6,796 nucleotides of DNA from Ruminococcus sp. UBA4383 (GTDB lineage Bacteria > Bacillota > Clostridia > Oscillospirales > Ruminococcaceae). Shown here one piece after another: positions 1 through 5,558 of the stretch. Position 1 is the stretch's first letter; each line of letters starts with the position of its first letter. The translations under genes and the position numbers were made by a program. The notes under the pieces were generated by a model. The model had not been told where the DNA came from. It saw only the letters and a program-made list of their open reading frames with translations, and made no database searches. The stretch covers positions 1 to 6,796 of the forward strand of contig DGRR01000186.1 in NCBI GenBank assembly GCA_002389995.1, read 5' to 3'.

Positions 1-541
1 TACCGCTCTGGATAGGAGCATAGTCATTGAGAGCCTTAGCCATGGGAGCGAGGCAGTTAGTTGTGCATGATGCAGCAGAAATAATCTTGTCATCAGCAGT
101 AAGAGTATTTTCGTTTACGCTGAAAACGATAGTTTTGAGGTCGTTGCCTGCGGGAGCAGAGATAACAACTTTCTTAGCACCTGCATCGAGGTGAGCCTGA
201 GACTTTTCCTTTGAGCAGTAGAAACCTGTGCATTCGAGAACAACGTCAACGCCGATTTCGCCCCAGGGGAGTTCAGCAGCGTTAGCCTTAGCGTAGATAG
301 TAAGTGTCTTTCCGTCAACAGTGATTGTGCCAGCCTCGTCATCAGCAGTAACAGTGTGGAGATTCTCACCGATTTTACCGCAGTAACCGCCCTGAGCAGT
401 ATCATACTTGAGAAGCTGAGCGAGCATTGAAGGCTTTGTAAGGTCGTTGATAGCAACAACCTCGTAACCCTCAGCACCGAACATCTGTCTGAAAGCGAGA
501 CGACCTATACGGCCGAAACCATTAATAGCAACTTTAACCAT
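1..541 (-). CDS. gapA: Glyceraldehyde-3-phosphate dehydrogenase, type I (N-terminal part, truncated by window edge)
   Basis: Glycolytic enzyme of the cytosol that converts glyceraldehyde-3-phosphate, NAD and phosphate to 1,3-bisphosphoglycerate. The reverse strand reads MVKVAINGFGRIGR from an ATG at 541-539, giving 180 residues before the window ends. The family is usually about 335 residues, so the rest of the catalytic domain lies outside. The Rossmann glycine motif G8-F-G10-R-I-G13 and Asp33, at the usual NAD-preferring position, are visible. So is the catalytic block SAASCTTNCLAP with the nucleophile expected at Cys159. The start is supported by AGGAGGT at 551-557, nine bases upstream, and by a good promoter just beyond it. 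The gene is transcribed away from the 828-1583 gene, so they are divergent neighbours and not an operon. The reading frame is intact and nothing essential is missing in the visible part. The family call is firm. NAD rather than NADP preference is inferred from Asp33. Confidence 0.98.
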   Translation of the reverse strand, partial: MVKVAINGFGRIGRLAFRQMFGAEGYEVVAINDLTKPSMLAQLLKYDTAQGGYCGKIGENLHTVTADDEAGTITVDGKTLTIYAKANAAELPWGEIGVDVVLECTGFYCSKEKSQAHLDAGAKKVVISAPAGNDLKTIVFSVNENTLTADDKIISAASCTTNCLAPMAKALNDYAPIQSG

Positions 542-574
542 TGGAAAATTACCTCCTAAAAATTTTATATTTAT

Positions 575-603
575 ATTATAACTCAAAAGAAATCATTTTT
601 CAA
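575..603 (-). promoter_or_regulatory. Sigma-A type promoter of gapA
   Basis: On the minus strand a TTGAAA -35 box (603-598) and a perfect TATAAT -10 box (580-575) are separated by exactly 17 bases. Transcription should start near 568, leaving a short leader of about 27 bases that contains the AGGAGGT ribosome binding site at 557-551. There is no room for a long riboswitch leader. A 6-base inverted repeat, ACTCAA at 581-586 and TTGAGT at 608-613, brackets the -35 region and could be an operator, but it is short and AT-rich. Confidence 0.85.
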
Positions 604-774
604 GGGGTTGAGTAAAAAAATAACAAATTTACCAATAAATGTACATAACGGACAAATTTCAGGCATATAATTTGTGCATTTTTTAGAAAATATTTTTTTG
701 ATGTGTATGCAGAGTGAAAATAGTTTTAAATAAATTTATACAAAATTACCATATCTTTTTTATAAAAAATGTAG

Positions 775-780
775 TATAAT
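775..780 (+). promoter_or_regulatory. Probable -10 box for the 828-1583 gene
   Basis: A perfect TATAAT hexamer lies 47 bases upstream of the ATG at 828, and a strong ribosome binding site (GGGAGGTG, 813-820) follows it. At 16-19 bases upstream of the hexamer I find nothing resembling TTGACA (for example TATCTT at 752-757). The TG of an extended -10 is also absent. The promoter is thus weak on its own or needs an activator. The region is very AT-rich, so a chance TATAAT is possible. Confidence 0.45.
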
Positions 781-827
781 AGTATCAGGTTTAAAATACT
801 TCATTTATTTTCGGGAGGTGTTGACTT

Positions 828-1583
828 ATGGATAATGAAAAATTTGAGGAACTCAGAGAGAAGATGCTTTCGTTATTTTTTCGTGAGGGGAATATTGCGC
901 TGTTCTCAATCCTTTCCTCATGTGTTGAGATGAATAAAAATTCTGAAACAAATAAATATAAGGATATGCAGAATATGCTCAATTCTGTGACAAATATGTG
1001 CATGATGCTTGCAAGGGATATGGAAATGCTCAAACTGATAGAAGTTTCTTCGGCTTCGGAAAAAGTACAGCGTGAGATTATAGGCTGTAATGCGTTTATG
1101 GAAAATTTCAGCAAAAACTGTTTAAAGGTTCTCGGCATAAAAATAAACGTCAAAAAACGCAGAAAAGGCGAAATCTGGATAAATTCCAGCAGAAGAGTAC
1201 TTGAATATGCACTTTTGTGCTTTCTCAGGAAGAATTACAAGAATAAGTTGGAATATATAACTTTATCATGCTCGAAAAAAGATAAAAAAATAACAATAAA
1301 GCTGTTAACCGAGTGCAACCTTAAAGAAGAAACTGACCCGCTCACCGACAAGGAAAAATCTGAACAGTTGTTTATTGACATCATTCAGAATGCTGTGCCG
1401 TACATCATAGATGCAAAGTGCGTGGTCAATGAGTCAGAAATGAAAATTACACTTGATGAAGCCGAAATGATGAATGACGGAAATATAAATCTTTCGGATT
1501 CAGACCCGACAGGCACGGAAAGTATTTTTTCCTCATATCATATTATGCTCAGTGATATTGCAGAATATAGTTTTTTTAAATAA
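828..1583 (+). CDS. Degenerate histidine-kinase-like protein (hypothetical)
   Basis: The product has 251 residues, no signal peptide and no obvious membrane segment, so it is probably cytosolic. I do not recognise a named family, but the layout follows a sensor kinase core. Residues 10-75 would be a two-helix DHp-like segment, ending in ARDMEMLKLIEVSSAS like the usual second helix. Residues 82-165 match the start of a HATPase domain (GIKINVKK, then INSSRRVLEYALLCFLRKN, then YITLSCSKKDKKITIKL). Residues 178-212 match its last helix and strand (LFIDIIQNAV to MKITLDEAE). The key residues are gone: the only His is His238, outside the DHp region, the N-box Asn-rich motif reads CFLRKN, and no DxGxG or GxGxG loop is present. 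It has its own strong ribosome binding site (GGGAGGTG) and stands alone between a divergent gapA and the next promoter. No intrinsic terminator is visible after its TAA. The kinase-like fold is an inference from pattern; an unrelated helical protein remains possible. Confidence 0.55.
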   Translation: MDNEKFEELREKMLSLFFREGNIALFSILSSCVEMNKNSETNKYKDMQNMLNSVTNMCMMLARDMEMLKLIEVSSASEKVQREIIGCNAFMENFSKNCLKVLGIKINVKKRRKGEIWINSSRRVLEYALLCFLRKNYKNKLEYITLSCSKKDKKITIKLLTECNLKEETDPLTDKEKSEQLFIDIIQNAVPYIIDAKCVVNESEMKITLDEAEMMNDGNINLSDSDPTGTESIFSSYHIMLSDIAEYSFFK

Positions 1584-1607
1584 CCGCTTTATGCATATTT
1601 TATGAAG

Positions 1608-1688
1608 TATTGTCAATTTATAAATGTATAGCACAAAGTTTTTGTTGACAATAATCAAAAAAGAGTATATAATATATATGTGACAATA
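1608..1688. repeat. Three copies of a TGACAATA motif around the operon promoter
   Basis: TATTGTCAA (1608-1616) and TTGACAATA (1645-1653) form a perfect 9-base inverted repeat with 28 bases between the arms. A third copy, TGACAATA (1681-1688), lies in the same orientation as the second, exactly 35 bases downstream of it. The middle copy overlaps the -35 box and the third begins at about the expected transcription start. Such an arrangement would suit a repressor or DNA-looping site, but no regulator is known for this sequence and the DNA is AT-rich. Confidence 0.4.
1645..1673 (+). promoter_or_regulatory. Perfect consensus sigma-A promoter of the CYTH-phoH-ybeY-era-recO-mutS2 operon
   Basis: TTGACA (1645-1650), a 17-base spacer and TATAAT (1668-1673) match the sigma-A consensus at all twelve positions. 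The start of transcription is expected near 1680, giving a leader of about 36 bases before the ATG at 1716. No comparable promoter is seen further downstream, so this one probably drives the whole gene string to mutS2. Confidence 0.9.
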
Positions 1689-1689
1689 T

Positions 1690-1704
1690 TTCAATTTAAT
1701 TGAA
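1690..1704 (+). repeat. Short inverted repeat in the leader of the CYTH gene
   Basis: TTCAAT-TTA-ATTGAA is a perfect 6-base inverted repeat that ends directly against the CGGAG ribosome binding site (1705-1709). With a 3-base loop and mostly A-T pairs it would be a very weak RNA hairpin. A protein operator is as likely as an RNA function, and chance is also possible. Confidence 0.3.
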
Positions 1705-1715
1705 CGGAGTTTTTT

Positions 1716-2228
1716 ATGGCTGAAGCAATGGAAATCGAAAGAAAATACCTCGTAAAACTGCCCGATACGGACAAACTTAATGTGGTAAGAAAAAGACATA
1801 TAACACAAACCTATCTCACCAACGGAAAAAATAATTCCCAGCGGAGAGTAAGAAAAATTCAGGAAAATAATAAGACAAGCTATACCTATACCGAGAAAAT
1901 TTTCCTCACCCGTGTAACACGCAGGGAAAATGAATACGAGATTGATGAGGAAGAATACAACAGACTCCTCAGATATCCAAAAAAAGGTTTTGTCCCTGTC
2001 GAAAAAACAAGATACTGCTTTGAATACCGTGACCAGATGTTTGAACTCGATGTATACCCCTTTTCGGACGAGTTCGCAATTATGGAACTTGAACTCAGAA
2101 ACGCACAGCAGGAAATATTTTTCCCTGAATACATTGAAGTTATTGCGGAAGTTTCCGAAAAAACCGAGTATTCCAACGCACACCTTGCAAGAGCAGGAAA
2201 ATTTCCCGATATGATTGGAGATAATTAA
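1716..2228 (+). CDS. CYTH-domain protein (triphosphate tunnel metalloenzyme; inorganic triphosphatase or related)
   Basis: This is a small soluble enzyme of the CYTH family, whose members use metal ions in an eight-stranded tunnel to act on triphosphates such as tripolyphosphate, thiamine triphosphate or ATP. The signature ExExK is E6-I-E8-R-K10, right at the N-terminus as usual. Other tunnel-type charged strands follow: RRVRK at 43-47, EKI at 60-62, ENEYE at 71-75, EKTRY at 96-100, ELD at 110-112, MELEL at 123-127 and the EVIAEVS strand at 141-147. The C-terminal EYSNAHLA is also typical. The 170 residues suit the single-domain bacterial form, without the CHAD domain seen in longer relatives. 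The ATG at 1716 is preferred over the internal Met5 because CGGAG lies 6 bases upstream. Its TAA shares one base with the phoH ATG, so the two are probably translationally coupled. The family is clear; the substrate cannot be read from sequence. Older annotation would call it an adenylate cyclase, which is unlikely for this short form. Confidence 0.9.
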   Translation: MAEAMEIERKYLVKLPDTDKLNVVRKRHITQTYLTNGKNNSQRRVRKIQENNKTSYTYTEKIFLTRVTRRENEYEIDEEEYNRLLRYPKKGFVPVEKTRYCFEYRDQMFELDVYPFSDEFAIMELELRNAQQEIFFPEYIEVIAEVSEKTEYSNAHLARAGKFPDMIGDN

Positions 2229-3178
2229 TGGCGGAAAAAACAGTCAGTGTCGAAAATGCCGAACAGCTTTCCGAACTTTTCGGTCAGCTTGACGGCAATA
2301 TAGGCAGAATTAAAAAACAGTACAACGTCAATATAGTAAGCCGTGACGGTGACGTTAAAATAATAGGTGACGAACAGTCTGTCTCAGATGCACAGAAAGC
2401 TGTACAGGCTCTTCTGAGAATCAGCGGAAAAGGTCAGCATCTCAGCGAACAGACTATCAGATATGTCACCTCAATGGTCGCTGACGGCTTTGAAAATCAG
2501 CTTGAAGAACTTGACGGTGACGGCGTATGCATGACTTCTTCGGGAAAAATCGTCCGCCCACGCACTGTCGGGCAGAAAAGATATGTCGAGCAGATTAAAG
2601 ACAATACAATAGTCCTCGGCATAGGTCCTGCGGGTACGGGTAAAACTTACCTCGCTGTCGCTATGGCTGTAAAAGCTTTCAGAGAACATAAAATCAAAAA
2701 GATAATTCTCACACGCCCCGCTGTCGAAGCAGGCGAAAAACTCGGATTTCTCCCCGGAGATATGCAGGATAAGGTTGACCCCTACTTGCGCCCCCTGTAT
2801 GATGCACTCTTTGATATGTTCGGTGCGGAAAGCTTTGCAAAATATATGGAAAAAGGCATAATCGAAGTCGCACCCCTCGCCTATATGCGTGGACGTACCC
2901 TCGATGAAGCTTTTATTATCCTCGATGAAGCCCAGAATACAACGTCCGAACAGATAAAAATGTTCCTCACCCGCCTCGGAAATGACAGCCGTATGGTCAT
3001 TACAGGTGATATTACACAGATTGACCTGCCTGACCCCAAAAAATCAGGTCTTGTGGAAGCTGTAAGGGTTCTCAGGGGAATAGATGATATTTCCGTACAC
3101 AGATTTTCTGAAAAAGATGTCGTAAGACATAAACTCGTTCAGGATATCATAAAGGCATACGAAAAATATCACCAGTGA
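2228..3178 (+). CDS. phoH: PhoH family ATPase
   Basis: P-loop ATPase of the PhoH/YbeZ family, a predicted RNA-acting NTPase that works with YbeY in 16S rRNA maturation and ribosome quality control. The 316 residues match the usual length of about 320. Residues 1-65 form a KH-like N-terminal part (NVNIVSRDGDVKIIGDEQ). The ATPase domain then carries Walker A GPAGTGKT at 133-140, the family block TRPAVEAGEKLGFLPGD at 162-178, Walker B IILDEAQNTT at 230-239 and TGDITQIDLP at 259-268. The start ATG at 2228 overlaps the stop of the CYTH gene in TAATG, and GGAG at 2217-2220 lies 7 bases upstream. The Phosphate-starvation name comes from E. coli, and no Pho box is seen here. In Bacillus a pgpH-type gene follows phoH; here ybeY follows directly after 77 bases. 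Confidence 0.97.
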   Translation: MAEKTVSVENAEQLSELFGQLDGNIGRIKKQYNVNIVSRDGDVKIIGDEQSVSDAQKAVQALLRISGKGQHLSEQTIRYVTSMVADGFENQLEELDGDGVCMTSSGKIVRPRTVGQKRYVEQIKDNTIVLGIGPAGTGKTYLAVAMAVKAFREHKIKKIILTRPAVEAGEKLGFLPGDMQDKVDPYLRPLYDALFDMFGAESFAKYMEKGIIEVAPLAYMRGRTLDEAFIILDEAQNTTSEQIKMFLTRLGNDSRMVITGDITQIDLPDPKKSGLVEAVRVLRGIDDISVHRFSEKDVVRHKLVQDIIKAYEKYHQ

Positions 3179-3181
3179 ATC

Positions 3182-3220
3182 ATAATATTCTTCCGCCACA
3201 GTACAGAAGAATAATATTAT
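3182..3220 (+). other. Imperfect RNA hairpin between phoH and ybeY
   Basis: TATTCTTC (3186-3193) pairs with GAAGAATA (3206-3213) across a 12-base loop. After a 3-base bulge, ATAA (3182-3185) pairs with TTAT (3217-3220), giving about 12 base pairs in total. It starts four bases after the phoH stop codon. No run of U follows directly (AAAATTAATC comes next) and the stem has few G-C pairs, so it is a poor intrinsic terminator. An mRNA processing or stability element is a possible role. Confidence 0.4.
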
Positions 3221-3255
3221 AAAATTAATCTATTTTTGAAAGGAGAGCAGGTAAT

Positions 3256-3768
3256 ATGCCAAAGCTCAAGGTCTATGTAAAAAATAATCAGTCAGAAGTA
3301 AAAGTACCCGTAGGTATAAAGCTTCTCATAAGAAGATGCTGTCAGGCTGTACTCACTACCGAAAATTTCGGAAAAGATGCAGAAGTAAGCGTTTCATTCG
3401 TAAGCAACAGCGAAATTAAAAACTTAAACAAGATTTACAGAAATAAAGACAGCATTACCGATGTTCTTTCATTCCCGCTCACAAGCGAGGACGGCACTGT
3501 CGAAATCAACCCCGAAACAGGTGCGGTTCAGCTCGGTGATGTCGTGATATCCCTCGAAACTGCCGTTAAACAGGCTCAGAACTACGGACATTCCCTCGAA
3601 AGGGAAGTCGGATTCCTCACAGTCCACTCAATGCTCCACCTCCTCGGCTATGACCACGAAACAAGTCAGCTCGACCAGAGAATCATGCGTGAAAAAGAAG
3701 AATCAATTCTCGAAAAACTCGGCATATCAAGAGATGCTACCTTTGTGGTGCAGGGAGACAACGAATAA
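3256..3768 (+). CDS. ybeY: YbeY endoribonuclease / rRNA maturation factor
   Basis: Zinc-dependent single-strand endoribonuclease that matures the 3' end of 16S rRNA and takes part in removing defective 70S ribosomes. The UPF0054 zinc motif appears as HSMLHLLGYDH, with ligands His124, His128 and His134 in the H-x3-H-x5-H pattern. The family block NKIYRNKDSITDVLSFP at 58-74 precedes it and GDVVIS at 94-99 forms the central strand. The 170 residues are normal for the family. AAAGGAG at 3239-3245, ten bases before the ATG, fixes the start. The stop overlaps the era ATG by one base (TAATG). YbeY commonly neighbours PhoH and Era, its functional partners, in bacterial genomes, and that link is kept here. 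Confidence 0.97.
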   Translation: MPKLKVYVKNNQSEVKVPVGIKLLIRRCCQAVLTTENFGKDAEVSVSFVSNSEIKNLNKIYRNKDSITDVLSFPLTSEDGTVEINPETGAVQLGDVVISLETAVKQAQNYGHSLEREVGFLTVHSMLHLLGYDHETSQLDQRIMREKEESILEKLGISRDATFVVQGDNE

Positions 3769-4661
3769 TGTCAAGAACAGCTTTTGTAACAATTGCAGGA
3801 AGAACCAATGCAGGCAAATCCTCTCTCCTCAATGCAATAATAGGCGAGAAAATTGCCTCCGTCAGCAGTAAGCCCCAGACTACCCGCACAAGAATCACAG
3901 GCATTAAAAATATTGATGATGTTCAGCTTGTGTTTTTCGATACCCCCGGACTGCATAAGCCTCTCAATAAATTGAGTGAGCATATGCTTGATACCGTCCG
4001 TGAATCGGTAAGCGATATTGATGCGGTTATATTTATGGCGGACTGCACAAGAAAAGTCAATGAAAGCGAACTGAAACTCCTCAAATCACTCAACGATTCA
4101 AAAATGCCCGTCATATTCATTTTAAACAAGATTGACCTGCTTAAAAATATGGACGAGCTTGCACCCGTTATTGCGGAATTTACTTCAAAAATAAATTTCC
4201 ATGCCGTAATTCCCATAAGCATAAAGGAAAATAACGGCATTGACATAGTTATTGATGAGATAATAAAACTTTCTTCTGAATCAGTACACTATTTCCCCGA
4301 TGACATGATTACCGACCAGCCCGAAAAAGTCCTCGCAGGAGAAATGATAAGGGAAAAACTCCTCGAACTCCTTCAGGACGAAGTTCCCCACGGAATCGCT
4401 GTCGGTGTCGAGGAAATGAAAGAACGTGACGATAAGGATATCCTCGATATATCCGCCGTTATCTACTGCGAAAGAGAATCACACAAGGGTATAATTATCG
4501 GAAAGGGCGGTGCTATGCTCAAAAAAGCATCTACTGCCGCAAGAATCGAACTGGAAGACTTTTTTCAGATAAAAGTAAATCTCAAATGCTGGGTGAAAGT
4601 CAAAGAGGACTGGAGAAACCGTGAGGGACTTATCAGAAGTTTCGGACTTTCAGACAAATAA
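3768..4661 (+). CDS. era: GTPase Era (16S rRNA-binding, 30S assembly)
   Basis: Ras-like GTPase that binds the 3' end of 16S rRNA through its KH domain and acts as an assembly checkpoint for the 30S subunit. The 297 residues match the family. Motifs in order are G1 GRTNAGKS at 11-18, G2 with QTTRTRITGI at 37-46, G3 DTPG at 58-61, G4 NKID at 120-123, a G5-like SIKEN at 151-155, and a C-terminal KH domain with GIIIGKGGAML at 241-251. The linker QPEKVLAGEMIREKLL, typical of Era, is present. The G1 loop is unusual: the common form is GRPNVGKS, and here Pro is Thr13 and Val is Ala15. The invariant Gly16, Lys17 and Ser18 remain, so activity is expected. AGGGAG at 3752-3757 lies ten bases upstream inside ybeY, and the TAATG overlap suggests coupled translation. 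Confidence 0.98.
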   Translation: MSRTAFVTIAGRTNAGKSSLLNAIIGEKIASVSSKPQTTRTRITGIKNIDDVQLVFFDTPGLHKPLNKLSEHMLDTVRESVSDIDAVIFMADCTRKVNESELKLLKSLNDSKMPVIFILNKIDLLKNMDELAPVIAEFTSKINFHAVIPISIKENNGIDIVIDEIIKLSSESVHYFPDDMITDQPEKVLAGEMIREKLLELLQDEVPHGIAVGVEEMKERDDKDILDISAVIYCERESHKGIIIGKGGAMLKKASTAARIELEDFFQIKVNLKCWVKVKEDWRNREGLIRSFGLSDK

Positions 4662-4675
4662 TTTCCTGTTATAAA

Positions 4676-4711
4676 TCCGCTTTTCCAAGAAATGATAATA
4701 TCGGAGGCGGA
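4676..4711 (+). promoter_or_regulatory. Hairpin that could cover the yqzL Shine-Dalgarno sequence
   Basis: TCCGCTTTT (4676-4684) can pair along its whole length with GGAGGCGGA (4703-4711), giving nine pairs of which three are G-U, across an 18-base loop. The right arm is the ribosome binding site of the small ORF at 4715. The stem would lower its translation unless opened by upstream ribosomes finishing era, whose stop lies 14 bases before the stem. This comes from reading the pairing by eye; no folding energy was calculated. Confidence 0.35.
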
Positions 4712-4714
4712 AAA

Positions 4715-4849
4715 ATGAAAGCTGATATATTATGGGATAAATTCGCCGAAACGGGAAGTGTTGACGACTACCTCAACTATTCGGCAAATAAGGATAAAAA
4801 AGATGATAATAACCGAAGGGATTGTACTGAAAGAACGCCTTGCAGGTGA
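4715..4849 (+). CDS. yqzL: YqzL-family small protein (44 residues)
   Basis: A 44-codon ORF begins at ATG 4715 and ends at TGA 4847-4849. A strong ribosome binding site, GGAGGCGG (4703-4710), lies directly upstream. Its N-terminus, with LWDKFAETGSVDDYLNYS at residues 6-23, follows the pattern of YqzL proteins: an aromatic residue, F, TG, S/I, then YL with an aromatic. In Bacillus, yqzL sits between era and recO, exactly the position here. The function of the family is not established. Residues 24-44 are charged and poorly conserved looking (KDKKDDNNRRD), and this part is encoded where the ORF overlaps the first 47 bases of recO in another frame. The overlap probably limits its sequence freedom. 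The assignment rests on the motif and on position, both of which agree. Confidence 0.8.
   Translation: MKADILWDKFAETGSVDDYLNYSANKDKKDDNNRRDCTERTPCR
4790..4795 (+). promoter_or_regulatory. Ribosome binding site that decides the recO start
   Basis: AAGGAT lies seven bases before ATG 4803, inside yqzL. It is weaker than the sites of the neighbouring genes, which fits coupling to yqzL translation. The longer reading that begins at GTG 4758 has no such site and would add 15 residues lacking the RecO pattern. Confidence 0.55.
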
Positions 4850-5558
4850 ACATGACAAATTTGTCGATATCCTTACAAAAGATAAAGGCATTATCGAAAT
4901 CTGCGTGAAGGGCGCAAGAAAAATCAACGGAAAATCAGGAAGTTCAGCACAGCTTTTTGCATATTCAAGGTTCTGTATTGATTTGCGGAGAAATATGTAT
5001 TTCCTTAACAGTGCAGAGCCGATACATATATTTTACGGTCTGAGAAATTCACTGACCGCCCTTTCACTTGCATCATATTTTTCTGATATACTGCGGTACT
5101 GTATTCAGGAAAATTCAGACGGTGAAAGTATAATGCGGCTTATGCTTAATACTCTGCATTTCCTCGAAAAAGGTCTGCGGAGCGAAAAACAACTGAAAGC
5201 AATTTTTGAACTGCGCCTTATGTCGGAAACAGGCTTCATGCCCGATATAGTCGCCTGCCGTGAGTGCGGAGAATTTGAACCGCAGGAGCTTTATTTCAAT
5301 ATTCCTGACGGAAGTTTCCGCTGTAAGGAATGTTCAAGCGGAGAATATGAAAATTTTTTTGCTGTAAAACTGCCTGTACTTTCGGCAGTAAGACATATAG
5401 TGCTGACTGATTTTGACAGGCTTTTCAATTTCCGTGTATCAGATGACACACTCGAAATTCTTTCGGAAATATCCGAATCATATATACAGGCACATACAGA
5501 AAGGAGTTTCAGAACTCTGGATTTTTATAAATCCCTTAAAGGAAATAAATATGAATAA
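4803..5558 (+). CDS. recO: DNA repair protein RecO
   Basis: Recombination mediator that binds single-stranded DNA and SSB and, with RecR, loads RecA in the RecFOR pathway. From ATG 4803 the product is 251 residues, the normal size. It begins MIITEGIVLKERLAGEHDKF, the expected start of the N-terminal OB fold (residues 1-80). A helical domain follows, with GLRNSLTALSLASYFSDIL at about 79-97 and the family signature FELRLMSETGFMPD at 135-148. Then comes a four-cysteine zinc site, CREC at 152-155 and CKEC at 174-177. An in-frame GTG at 4758 would add 15 residues (LTTTSTIRQIRIKK-like) that do not look like RecO and lie within yqzL, so it is rejected. The gene overlaps yqzL by 47 bases and mutS2 by 8 bases. 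In Bacillus, glyQS follows recO; here mutS2 does. Confidence 0.96.
   Translation: MIITEGIVLKERLAGEHDKFVDILTKDKGIIEICVKGARKINGKSGSSAQLFAYSRFCIDLRRNMYFLNSAEPIHIFYGLRNSLTALSLASYFSDILRYCIQENSDGESIMRLMLNTLHFLEKGLRSEKQLKAIFELRLMSETGFMPDIVACRECGEFEPQELYFNIPDGSFRCKECSSGEYENFFAVKLPVLSAVRHIVLTDFDRLFNFRVSDDTLEILSEISESYIQAHTERSFRTLDFYKSLKGNKYE

Noticed and set aside
115..477. 120-codon minus-strand frame inside gapA
   Set aside because: It lies in another frame of the clear GAPDH coding sequence, is a Leu/Ser-rich shadow with no ribosome binding site, and matches nothing recognisable.
791..1153. 120-codon minus-strand frame opposite the kinase-like gene
   Set aside because: The plus-strand gene has the promoter element and the strong ribosome binding site, while this frame has neither and would be antisense to it.
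795..1611. AATACTTCAT (795-804) and its inverted copy ATGAAGTATT (1602-1611) flanking the kinase-like gene, as possible mobile-element ends
   Set aside because: Ten bases in AT-rich DNA can match by chance, there is no target-site duplication or transposase, and one copy sits between the -10 box and the ribosome binding site.
1584..1640. Terminator after the kinase-like gene
   Set aside because: Only imperfect AT pairing such as CTTTAT with ATGAAG is available, with no G-C stem or U run.
1533..2183. 216-codon minus-strand frame opposite the CYTH gene
   Set aside because: It runs antisense through the CYTH signature and the operon promoter, is rich in Phe, Cys and Ile as expected from the complement of AT-rich coding DNA, and has no ribosome binding site.
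3191..3223. Internal promoter before ybeY (TATAAA at 3218-3223)
   Set aside because: The only -35 candidate at 17 bases, GCCACA, matches consensus at three of six positions, and the site lies inside the hairpin arm.
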